This document shows, one piece after another, positions 17,349 to 25,995 of a stretch of DNA of 64,000 nucleotides. The position numbers and the translations under genes are program-made. A model generated the notes under the pieces. The model was not told where the DNA came from. It ran no database searches and saw only the letters and a program-made list of their open reading frames with translations. The number at the start of each line of letters is the position of its first letter. Position 1 is the stretch's first letter. This stretch comes from Bacteroidota bacterium (GTDB lineage Bacteria; Bacteroidota; Bacteroidia; Chitinophagales; Chitinophagaceae): the NCBI GenBank assembly GCA_947460595.1, contig CANHGS010000013.1:1-64000 (forward strand), read 5' to 3'.

Positions 17349-19286
17349 TTAGAGTTTTCCGCGTTTAATTTCTTCTACTACCGTTGGGTCTAGAAGGGTA
17401 GAGATATCGCCTACATTGTCCAAATCGCCCTCGGCAATTTTGCGTAAAATTCTACGCATGATTTTGCCACTCCTAGTTTTGGGTAGTCCACTTACAAACT
17501 GAATTTTATCTGGTTTGGCAATGGCGCCAATAATACGTGTAATGGTTTGGTTCAAATCCTTTCTGATTATTTCTGCTGTGCCATGGGTGTCTTGTCCGTG
17601 CGAGCCTTGATAAATGATAAATGCATAAATACCCTGCCCCTTGATATCGTGCGGATAACCAACCACCGCGCTTTCTACCACACCACTATGCATGTTAATG
17701 GCATTCTCTAATTCGGCAGTACCAATGCGGTGTCCACTCACGTTCAATACATCATCCACCCTTCCAGTAATTCTAAAGAATCCGTTCTTGTCTTTTAAAG
17801 CACCATCGCCCGTAAAATACATACCGGGATAAGTAGCAAAATAATTGGTGCGGCATCTTTCATGATCACCATAAGTAGTTCTTAAAATACCCGGCCAAGG
17901 GCTCTTGATGCAAAGATTTCCTGAAACTGTTTCTTCACCTTGCTGAATAATTTCTTCACCCTTCTCGTCAACCAAGACCATTTCTAGTCCTGGCATGGGT
18001 AGGGTTGCCCAACTTGGAACTGCAGGTGTAATGCCCGCCATATTGCTAATTAAAGCGCCACCGGTCTCTGTTTGCCACCAAGTATCTACCACAGGACAAT
18101 TATTCTTACCCACGTGCTCACTATACCAATGCCAAGCTTCTTCATTAATGGGTTCACCCACGGTTCCCAATACCCTCAAACTAGTCAAGTGCTTTCCCTG
18201 TAAAGGTCCTAGACCATAACCCATTAAGCTGCGAATGGCCGTTGGTGCCGTGTACAAAATATTTACTTTGAATTTGTCTACAATATCCCAGAACCGGCTA
18301 GCGTCTGGGAAGGTGGGTACCCCTTCAAAAAGTAAGGTAGTTGCACCTGCACTTAAGGGACCATATATAATATAGCTATGACCTGTAATCCAACCAATGT
18401 CTGCCGTGCAGAAATGAATGTCTCCGGGTTGGTATTGGAATACGTTCACAAAAGTGTAATTGGTATAGATCATATATCCACCGCAGGTATGTACCACACC
18501 TTTGGGTTTGCCAGTAGAACCAGATGTGTATAAAATAAATAGGGGATCTTCTGCGTCCATTTCTTCTGCAGGAAAATCATGAAGCCCCAAGGTCTCTACT
18601 TTTTTAATTTCGTCTTCCCACCAAAGATCACGTCCCTTGATCATGGATACTGGAGTTCTTGTTCTGGTACAAACAATTACTTTTTTCACGGTTTTGTTTC
18701 CAATCAAGGCGTCATCAATCACAGACTTGAGTGGAATATCTTTGGCACCCCTATATGCTCCATCACAGGTGACAATATATTCAGCTTGCGCATCGTACAA
18801 ACGGTCGGAAATACTTTGTGCGGAGAAACCTCCAAAGACCACGCTATGAATGGCTCCTATGCGAGCACAGGCCAAAACAGCAATCGCTAGTTCCGGAATC
18901 ATACCCATATAAATACAAACACGGTCGCCTTTTTTTACGCCATTGTTTTTGAGTACGTGTGAGAATTGACAAACTTTTTCATGCAATTTTTTATAGGTAA
19001 TAATCCTATGGTGTTCTTCAGGGTCATTTGGCTCCCAAATCATGGCAGGCATGTCTCCATTTTTTTCCAAGTGCCTATCTAAACAGTTTTCAGTGATATT
19101 TAATTTGCCACCCTTAAACCATTCTATTTTTGGTTCTGTAAAATTCCAATTGAGCACCTGGTCCCATTTTTTACGCCAGGAAAAATGCTCGGCAATAGCT
19201 CCCCAGAATCCGGCAGGGTCTTCAATACTTCTTTTGTAATCGGCTTTGTACTGATCGTAAGATTTGATCTGATAAGGAAAAGACAT
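17349..19286 (-). CDS. acs: Acetyl-CoA synthetase (AMP-forming)
   Basis: The protein has 645 residues from the ATG at 19286 (a TTG seven codons upstream is less likely). It is an ANL-superfamily adenylating enzyme that makes acetyl-CoA from acetate through acetyl-AMP. The motifs seen are YTSGSTGKPKGVVHT (P-loop), DTWWQTETGG (acetate-pocket Trp and adenine site), the hinge-side YFTGDGA and GRVDDVLNVSGHRIGTAELE, and the C-terminal PKTRSGKIMRRILR with the acetylatable lysine. The N-terminal ACAS region is present. It is divergent from an MHS-type transporter gene, which may bring in its substrate. Confidence 0.97.
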   Translation of the reverse strand: MSFPYQIKSYDQYKADYKRSIEDPAGFWGAIAEHFSWRKKWDQVLNWNFTEPKIEWFKGGKLNITENCLDRHLEKNGDMPAMIWEPNDPEEHHRIITYKKLHEKVCQFSHVLKNNGVKKGDRVCIYMGMIPELAIAVLACARIGAIHSVVFGGFSAQSISDRLYDAQAEYIVTCDGAYRGAKDIPLKSVIDDALIGNKTVKKVIVCTRTRTPVSMIKGRDLWWEDEIKKVETLGLHDFPAEEMDAEDPLFILYTSGSTGKPKGVVHTCGGYMIYTNYTFVNVFQYQPGDIHFCTADIGWITGHSYIIYGPLSAGATTLLFEGVPTFPDASRFWDIVDKFKVNILYTAPTAIRSLMGYGLGPLQGKHLTSLRVLGTVGEPINEEAWHWYSEHVGKNNCPVVDTWWQTETGGALISNMAGITPAVPSWATLPMPGLEMVLVDEKGEEIIQQGEETVSGNLCIKSPWPGILRTTYGDHERCRTNYFATYPGMYFTGDGALKDKNGFFRITGRVDDVLNVSGHRIGTAELENAINMHSGVVESAVVGYPHDIKGQGIYAFIIYQGSHGQDTHGTAEIIRKDLNQTITRIIGAIAKPDKIQFVSGLPKTRSGKIMRRILRKIAEGDLDNVGDISTLLDPTVVEEIKRGKL

Positions 19287-19411
19287 GATCCAGTTTTTTA
19301 ATAACAAATAGTAGAAATGTAAATATACAATAATCCTTTGCTTGGTAAAACCGCTGGAATCATGTAAGTTTCAACCTAATTTAAGAACCAATTTTAGCAC
19401 AAGCAACCCAC

Positions 19412-20941
19412 ATGAAAGAAACAAAGAGTATTTGGAAGATTATCGGGGCTTCTTCTTTAGGAACCCTTATTGAATGGTATGACTTCTACATTTTTGGCTC
19501 ACTGGCCACCGTTTTAGCCAATCAATTTTTTCCCAAAACCAATCCCACAGCAGCATTGCTTTCAACCCTTGCTACTTTTGCAGCAGGTTTTATTGTTAGA
19601 CCATTTGGGGCATTATTTTTTGGCCGCTTGGGCGATTTGATTGGTCGCAAACACACATTCTTATTAACCTTGGTACTAATGGGAGGTTCTACCTTCTTAA
19701 TTGGTTGTATTCCCAACTATGAAAGTATTGGTTTTTTTGCCCCACTCTTGGTCTTACTACTGCGATTATTACAGGGGCTAGCATTGGGTGGTGAATATGG
19801 TGGTGCCGCAACTTATGTGGCAGAGCACGCACCAGCCAATAGAAGGGGTTATTTTACTTCTTGGATTCAGACTACGGCTACCTTGGGTCTATTTATTTCC
19901 TTAGGCGTGATCCTGATTACCCGTCATAGTTTGGATGCCGATGCTACCAAGTCAATTGCCAAGTTCAATGATTGGGGATGGAGGGTGCCATTCTTGCTAT
20001 CAATTGTCCTAGTCTTTGTGTCTATTTATATCAGGATGAAGATGAATGAATCTCCGCTGTTTGAAAAACTCAAATCAGAAGGAAAGGTTTCTGCTAATCC
20101 ACTCAAAGAAAGTTTTGGACACAAGGCTAATTTAAAAATGGTGTTGTTAGCTTTATTTGGCGCCACCATGGGTCAAGGCGTGGTTTGGTATACGGGACAA
20201 TTCTATGCGCAGTCTTTTATTGAAAATGTATGTAAGATTGATTTTGACCAATCGCGCACCATTCTCATTTGGGCCATCCTTTTAGGAACCCCATTCTTTG
20301 TGGTCTTTGGAGCATGGAGTGATCGGGTGGGAAGAAAATGGATCATGTTATCCGGCATGTTTTTAGCCATTATTAGTTATCAGTTTTTATTCAAACAATT
20401 ATTGACTCTTTCTAGCAGTGAAGGCAAGGTTGAATTGGTAGACAAGAAAATGATCAATTCTAGTTTGGTACAATTAGCTAATGGAAAAGATACCCTTAGA
20501 ACTGTCACCAATAAAGTCTTTTATGCCGATGGGATGATTGTTGCCGAAACCAAAAAAGATACCCTATATGCTGATCCTGTGTTGCATACCGTTAAGGCCG
20601 ATGTGAAAGTGGTGAAACTATTGGGTAGTTCCGATTATTGGAAAATGGTTTTCTATGTATTCCTGATGATCCTCTATGTAACCATGGTCTATGGACCCAT
20701 TGCAGCTTTCTTGGTGGAACTATTCCCCACCAAGATTAGGTATACTTCTATGTCTTTACCCTATCATATTGGAAACGGCGTATTTGGAGGGTTAACACCT
20801 TTTATTGCAACCTTACTCACCACCATTTATGCCAATGAGAAATTAGCAGGACTAGCCTATCCTATTTTAATTGCTGCGGTATGTTTGGTCATAGGAACAC
20901 TCTATATTAATAACAAGATTGATCCAGACGTGAATGACTAA
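19412..20941 (+). CDS. MFS transporter of the metabolite:H+ symporter type
   Basis: The protein has 509 residues. The N-terminal half is a textbook MHS sequence: ASSLGTLIEWYDFYIFGSLA, the loop GRLGDLIGRKHTF, and the RLLQGLALGGEYGGAATYVAEHAP stretch. These symporters bring in organic acids or osmolytes with protons. The odd feature is an insertion of about 85 mostly polar residues (roughly 330-415, with repeated K-D-T-L-Y/R elements) between two helices of the C-terminal half, making it longer than the usual 430 residues. It is divergent from acs over a 125-base gap, so acetate or a related acid is a reasonable but unproven substrate. A small membrane protein follows. Confidence 0.88.
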   Translation: MKETKSIWKIIGASSLGTLIEWYDFYIFGSLATVLANQFFPKTNPTAALLSTLATFAAGFIVRPFGALFFGRLGDLIGRKHTFLLTLVLMGGSTFLIGCIPNYESIGFFAPLLVLLLRLLQGLALGGEYGGAATYVAEHAPANRRGYFTSWIQTTATLGLFISLGVILITRHSLDADATKSIAKFNDWGWRVPFLLSIVLVFVSIYIRMKMNESPLFEKLKSEGKVSANPLKESFGHKANLKMVLLALFGATMGQGVVWYTGQFYAQSFIENVCKIDFDQSRTILIWAILLGTPFFVVFGAWSDRVGRKWIMLSGMFLAIISYQFLFKQLLTLSSSEGKVELVDKKMINSSLVQLANGKDTLRTVTNKVFYADGMIVAETKKDTLYADPVLHTVKADVKVVKLLGSSDYWKMVFYVFLMILYVTMVYGPIAAFLVELFPTKIRYTSMSLPYHIGNGVFGGLTPFIATLLTTIYANEKLAGLAYPILIAAVCLVIGTLYINNKIDPDVND

Positions 20942-20976
20942 CTCCATTATTAGAAAACTTAATTAAAGAAAAAAAC

Positions 20977-21225
20977 ATGAATCAATTAAAAAGATATGCT
21001 GGCATCATTTGGATCTTATTGGGTCCACTTGCCGTAGTTTATTTGGTAAAAACAGCCATGGGAGAAGTGGCCAAGAAACCTTTTATGGATACTTATATTC
21101 AGTGGGGAGTATTTATTGTGGTATTTATTCCTATTGCTTTGGGTATGTTGCTCTTTGGTTATTATGCTTGGAAGGGAGAGTATGACCATCTGCCAGAAAG
21201 TTCGGCTGATATGCAAGAGGACTAG
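20977..21225 (+). CDS. Small two-helix membrane protein (DUF6814-like)
   Basis: The protein has 82 residues with two hydrophobic segments (about residues 8-27 and 43-64), a KK/P-rich linker and an acidic tail ending in MQED. It lies 35 bases after the MHS transporter on the same strand. It looks like the small DUF6814 proteins that accompany such transporters in Bacteroidota. A role as an accessory subunit is inferred from pairing only. Confidence 0.65.
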   Translation: MNQLKRYAGIIWILLGPLAVVYLVKTAMGEVAKKPFMDTYIQWGVFIVVFIPIALGMLLFGYYAWKGEYDHLPESSADMQED

Positions 21226-21276
21226 CATTTACCAAAGCCTTAACCATCAACCTTACAGCAAGTAATGAGCAATGCT

Positions 21277-21284
21277 TAAATTTG
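21277..21284 (+). promoter_or_regulatory. Candidate -7 box for the gldA-like gene
   Basis: TAAATTTG is an exact TAnnTTTG match 14 bases before the ATG at 21299. No clear -33 TTG is present. Confidence 0.45.
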
Positions 21285-21298
21285 CGCAAACCTAGGGC

Positions 21299-22003
21299 AT
21301 GAGTATTGAAGTCAGTGGATTGGGAAAAAATTATGGCGCGCAAAAAGCGGTAGACAATCTATCCTTTACTTTAAACAAGGGAGAGATTGTAGGTTTTTTG
21401 GGACCCAATGGTGCAGGCAAGAGTACTACCATGAAAATGATTACGGGTTACTTAGCCCCAGATGCAGGTTGGGCAAAGGTTTGCGGCATTGATGTTTCTC
21501 TAGATCCCATTGCAGCTAAACAAAAAATTGGGTATTTGCCAGAAGCCAATCCATTGTATCATGAAATGTATGTGCGTGAGTACTTAGATTTTATTGCGGG
21601 TATTCATGGCATAGTTAATAAAAAATCAGCCATTGAACTGGCGATTCAATTAACAGGTCTTGGCCCTGAATCAACCAAGAAAATTGGACAATTATCTAAG
21701 GGGTACAAACAGCGAGTAGGTCTTGCTGCTGCATTGATTCATGATCCCGAAGTATTGGTGTTAGATGAACCTACTTCTGGTTTGGATCCCAACCAAATTA
21801 TTGAAATTAGAAACGTAATCAAGACACAAGGTAAAAATAAAACCGTCTTATTCTCTTCTCATATTTTACAAGAAGTAATAGCCATTTGTGATAGGGTAAT
21901 CATTATCCACAAAGGCAGGATGGTTGCCAATGACACCCTTGCCAGCCTGCAGTCACAGGGGCGTTCCCTGGAATCGGTATTCCGCTCTTTGACCAATCAA
22001 TAA
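21299..22003 (+). CDS. gldA: ABC transporter ATPase, GldA-like
   Basis: The 234-residue ATPase has a Walker A GPNGAGKST at residues 35-43, a Q-loop region GYLPEANPLY, a signature LSKGYKQRVGLA, and Walker B VLVLDEPTSGLDP. The sequence pattern GEIVGFLGPNGAGKST, YLPE-x-NPLY-x-x-x-YVREYL, TGL-x-PES-x-KKIGQLSKGY and LVLDEPTSGLDPNQ-x-x-EIRNVIK fits the GldA branch, the ATPase of a transporter needed for gliding in Flavobacterium. The membrane partners GldF and GldG are not next to it. Other exporters of the ABC-2 type use similar ATPases, so the symbol is a family-level call. Confidence 0.7.
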   Translation: MSIEVSGLGKNYGAQKAVDNLSFTLNKGEIVGFLGPNGAGKSTTMKMITGYLAPDAGWAKVCGIDVSLDPIAAKQKIGYLPEANPLYHEMYVREYLDFIAGIHGIVNKKSAIELAIQLTGLGPESTKKIGQLSKGYKQRVGLAAALIHDPEVLVLDEPTSGLDPNQIIEIRNVIKTQGKNKTVLFSSHILQEVIAICDRVIIIHKGRMVANDTLASLQSQGRSLESVFRSLTNQ

Positions 22004-22162
22004 GCTACCAATTGTTAGGAACACTTGATAATTACTTAGAAAATGGTGTTTCTGAGCATTTATTGTCCGTAACCTTGGGTTCTATCAATGATTTCAGGAT
22101 AAAAAAGCTATCAAATGTTTAAATTGCACAAGCAGAAACAAATAATGAACAATATTTTATAA

Positions 22163-23473
<1,311 letters not shown>

Positions 23474-23495
23474 ACAACTGTGAATTAATTGACTG

Positions 23496-23541
23496 CCCGG
23501 ATTAGAGTAGGAATGCCTATTTTTAATCCGGGTTATTTTTT
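23496..23541 (+). terminator. Hairpin terminator after eno, spanning the next gene's ATG
   Basis: CCCGGATTA (23496-23504) and TAATCCGGG (23524-23532) form a perfect 9-bp stem with a 19-base loop, followed by TTATTTTTT. The ATG at 23513 of the downstream FtsB/DivIC-like gene lies inside the loop. Confidence 0.75.
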
Positions 23542-23851
23542 AAAGCTATTGAAACAAATTGCCAACATATTGACCAATAAGTATTTTCTAGCAGGGGCTT
23601 TTTTCCTGGTATGGATGTTATTTATTGACCAGCGCGATTTTTTTCAGCAAAGAGAAAGAAAAGCAGAACTGGCTAAACTGCAGGAAAAGAAGCATTATTA
23701 CCAAGATGAAATAGCCAAGGCCCGCAAAACCCTCAATGATTTACAAAGCAATCCGGCTGCACTGGAACAGTTTGCTCGCGAGCGCTACCTGATGAAAAAA
23801 GACGGCGAAGACATCTTCACTTTAGAAGATTCGGTGGCTGTTTTAAAATAA
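23513..23851 (+). CDS. Septum formation initiator (FtsB/DivIC-like)
   Basis: The protein is a small bitopic membrane protein of 112 residues from the ATG at 23513, or 100 residues from a TTG at 23549. It has one transmembrane segment (YFLAGAFFLVWMLFI) followed by DQRDFFQQ and then a coiled coil (RERKAELAKLQEKKHYYQDEIAKARKTLNDLQ), ending with the NPAALEQFARERYLMKKDGED element of the FtsB/DivIC family. Such proteins bridge the divisome between FtsL, FtsQ and the septal synthases. The ATG lies within the eno terminator hairpin, so the TTG just after the T run may be the true start. The track-wide TTG start at 23489 is improbable. Confidence 0.85.
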   Translation: MPIFNPGYFLKLLKQIANILTNKYFLAGAFFLVWMLFIDQRDFFQQRERKAELAKLQEKKHYYQDEIAKARKTLNDLQSNPAALEQFARERYLMKKDGEDIFTLEDSVAVLK

Positions 23852-23977
23852 ATTCCCCCAATTTTCGTTAGGCAACTAATTTTTAATATTTCCGCAAAGG
23901 AATTCTGGTTGTTGGCAATATAATCCATGCTTTGCCGTTTTAAACTTACCGTATCCTCTTACACATAGTGCCAAATT

Positions 23978-24208
23978 ATGAACAAGATAAAAGAGGAGGA
24001 TCTCATGAACTATTTATATAACGAAGCTTCGCCAGCAGTGGTGGAAGCTATTGAACAGGCCTTGCAAGAAGACCCGTCATTAAAGAATCAATTAGACTTG
24101 CTTAAGATTAGTAGGAATGCTTTGGATAAAGTAAAACTACAATCGCCTAGTAAAGCAACTTTAAAAGCCATCATGAAATACGCATCTGACAAGAACAAAG
24201 AGGCGTAA
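23978..24208 (+). CDS. Small hypothetical protein, anti-sigma-like in layout
   Basis: The protein has 76 residues and no membrane segment or signal peptide. It begins NKIKEEDLMNYLYNEASP, followed by a predicted helix rich in Glu/Leu and a basic tail. The opening resembles short Bacteroidota proteins and zinc-less anti-sigma N-termini in which an E-D-L-x-x-Y-L-Y element precedes the helical domain. Here no membrane part follows and no sigma gene is adjacent. It lies 11 bases before nth and is probably cotranscribed with it. The function is unknown. Confidence 0.6.
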   Translation: MNKIKEEDLMNYLYNEASPAVVEAIEQALQEDPSLKNQLDLLKISRNALDKVKLQSPSKATLKAIMKYASDKNKEA

Positions 24209-24219
24209 TTTTGTCTATC

Positions 24220-24861
24220 ATGACAAAGAAAGAAAGGTACCAAACAGCTATAGCTTATTTTAAAGAGCAGATTCCCATTGCGGAAACGGAATTGATTTAT
24301 GACAATCCCTTTCAGTTATTGGTGGCCGTGATTCTATCTGCGCAGTGTACAGACAAACGGGTGAATTTGACCACGCCCTATATCTTTCAAAAATACCCAG
24401 ATCCTCAAACCATGGTCCAGGCCAGTTTTGATGATTTGTTTCCCTTAATCAGAAGTATTTCTTATCCCAATAATAAGACCAAGCATCTATTGGGCATGGC
24501 CGCCATGCTCTTGGAAAAATTTGCAGGAGAAGTGCCCATGACGGTAGCCGAATTGGTACAATTGCCGGGGGTGGGAAGAAAAACAGCCAACGTCATTACG
24601 TCCGTCATAGACAAGCAACCCAATATGGCGGTGGATACCCATGTATTCAGAGTGTCAGCCAGACTAGGGCTCACCAGCAATGCCACTACGCCACTAGCTG
24701 CTGAAAAACAATTGATCAAAAATATTCCAGCGGCATTGGTGCACAAAGCCCACCACTGGCTCATCTTGCATGGAAGGTATACTTGCTTAGCGCGATCGCC
24801 CAAATGCGCGGAGTGCGGCTTACAAAGCATTTGTAAGTATTATGCAAAAGCTACAAAATAA
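24220..24861 (+). CDS. nth: Endonuclease III (DNA glycosylase/AP lyase)
   Basis: The protein has 213 residues from the ATG at 24220, the family length. It removes oxidised pyrimidines and cleaves at abasic sites. The helix-hairpin-helix LPGVGRKTANV carries the catalytic lysine, and the catalytic aspartate is in AVDTHVFRV. The C-terminal cluster motif C-x6-C-x2-C-x5-C (CLARSPKCAECGLQSIC) holds the [4Fe-4S] cluster. A TTG three codons earlier is an alternative start. Confidence 0.96.
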   Translation: MTKKERYQTAIAYFKEQIPIAETELIYDNPFQLLVAVILSAQCTDKRVNLTTPYIFQKYPDPQTMVQASFDDLFPLIRSISYPNNKTKHLLGMAAMLLEKFAGEVPMTVAELVQLPGVGRKTANVITSVIDKQPNMAVDTHVFRVSARLGLTSNATTPLAAEKQLIKNIPAALVHKAHHWLILHGRYTCLARSPKCAECGLQSICKYYAKATK

Positions 24862-24928
24862 TTTATCGGATTCATCTTCCGAACCGCTGAAAGAAATAAG
24901 AACGTTCAACGCTACTCTTTTCTGGCAC

Positions 24929-25024
24929 TTATTTTTTCCTCCTTACCAATTTGTAAGAATGGTCTACAAAATCCAATAGTTGTTTGGTAGAAATACTGCC
25001 ATCTACTATTACGGTGTTCCAGTG
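24929..25024 (-). pseudogene. Remnant of a MmcQ/YjbR gene (last ~32 codons)
   Basis: The minus strand reads HWNTVIVDGSISTKQLLDF and then VDHSYKLVRRKK-stop in a frame different from the AHSA1 gene that it overlaps at 25009-25024. This is the C-terminal pattern of the MmcQ/YjbR family (HWNTV-x-x-DG-S ... HSY-x-LV). Nothing of the preceding ~80 residues of such a protein exists. Two codons upstream the frame meets a stop, inside AHSA1. A deletion that joined the end of AHSA1 to the tail of a neighbouring gene explains it. Confidence 0.75.
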
Positions 25025-25434
25025 TATTGTTTAAAATTGTTCAAGATGGCCTGCCATCCCATTTCTTGCAGGTCTAAAGAATTCACTTCTTCCGCTTCAA
25101 ATATTTCAGTTATCCGAACACCTGTGCCAATTTCTTTAAAATTGATACTCACTTTTCTGCCATCTTCAATATGATAGACAATCAATGATTCCACTAAGAT
25201 GGTTTCATAGGTGCCACTAAAGTCAAAAGAAAAACTACCATCTTTTGCGGCCATCAAATAATGAAATTCACCACCCACTTGCAAATCATTGGTAGCAGAA
25301 GGTGTATGCCAATCTGCGCTGGCATTGTTCCACTGGCAAATATGATCCGGTTGGGTCCAGAATTCCCAAACCTTTTTTAATGGCGCATCAACTTCTGCTT
25401 CTACGGTGATGGTATTATTTTCTTGGTTAATCAT
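25009..25434 (-). CDS. SRPBCC/AHSA1 domain protein, 3' end fused to a gene remnant
   Basis: The protein has 141 residues from the ATG at 25434. It is a helix-grip (START-like) domain of the activator-of-Hsp90-ATPase-1 type, with the family pattern VDAPLKKVWEFWTQPDHICQWN, a GGEFHY strand, DGSFSFDFSGTY, and GWQAILNNFKQY at the C-terminal helix. Such proteins bind hydrophobic ligands, and the ligand here is unknown. The last residues after NNFKQY (TGTP) come from out-of-frame translation of the MmcQ/YjbR remnant, so the natural C-terminus has been replaced by a few residues. The domain itself looks complete and may still work. An upstream TTG at 25455 is less likely. Confidence 0.8.
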   Translation of the reverse strand: MINQENNTITVEAEVDAPLKKVWEFWTQPDHICQWNNASADWHTPSATNDLQVGGEFHYLMAAKDGSFSFDFSGTYETILVESLIVYHIEDGRKVSINFKEIGTGVRITEIFEAEEVNSLDLQEMGWQAILNNFKQYTGTP

Positions 25435-25546
25435 TTTAATAAGTTTTACATTCAAAAAGTAAGCAAATAATTGTTTCTACAAAAAACAATCCTTTCTTTT
25501 TAACAAGTCTTAGGTGTAAATCTTTGATGAATGGTTGGCTATTGTT

Positions 25547-25744
25547 TTACCCTAACATAGGTCTCTTGATCATTTTCATATCGGGGTTAAAAGTAGACTT
25601 GGCACTATCTTTTTTTGTACTAGTAGCCGCCACCAACTGTCAGGTTCCTTCTAGGGGCAATGCAACCGGCGTTGCTGCTTGTTGACAAGCAAAAAAGAAC
25701 AATAATAAAACGCCAGTAAAGGCGATAGTTTTTTTGGCAAGCAC
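25547..25744 (-). pseudogene. Decayed lipoprotein gene with in-frame TGA
   Basis: On the minus strand a GTG at 25744 opens a frame that encodes a lipoprotein signal, LAKKTIAFTGVLLLFFFAC with the lipobox cysteine, followed by QQAATPVALPLEGT. The next codon is TGA (25642-25640), and after it the frame continues QLVAATSTKKDSAKSTFNP and DMKMIKRPMLG to a TAA. EGT-W-QLV is a common opening of lipocalin-like and DUF4488-type domains, so TGA probably replaces TGG. The frame ends about 60 codons in, far short of a domain, so the gene is also truncated. Confidence 0.65.
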
Positions 25745-25849
25745 GTAGAGATATTTTATTGATTATAATTAAAATTTAACTCAAGTGACTTGAATCGGTT
25801 TTAGTATTTATTTCTTTTTCCATCCGTAGCTACGGGACTCTTTCTATTT

Positions 25850-25924
25850 ACTCTTCACTTCCTTCTTTTTTCACTCTTCACTCTTCACTTTTTTCCTCTT
25901 CACTCTTCACTTCCTTCTTTTTTC
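25850..25924. repeat. CTCTTCA-rich direct repeats
   Basis: A 23-base unit beginning ACTCTTCACTTCCTTC occurs at 25850-25872 and again at 25902-25924. Between them are further CTCTTCACT units, so the tract is a mix of short tandem repeats and a longer direct repeat, all pyrimidine on the plus strand. It lies between the lipoprotein pseudogene and the korA terminator. Confidence 0.85.
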
Positions 25925-25947
25925 TAGCGCATCTATAAAACAAAGAA

Positions 25948-25967
25948 GCAACCCGATTAGGGGTTGC
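25948..25967 (-). terminator. korA terminator
   Basis: GCAACCC and GGGTTGC form a perfect 7-bp stem with a 6-base loop, 28 bases after the korA stop on the minus strand. The following minus-strand bases are TTCTTTGTTTTA. Confidence 0.7.
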
Positions 25968-25995
25968 TGCTAGTTAATCGTATGTAGTCTAACTG

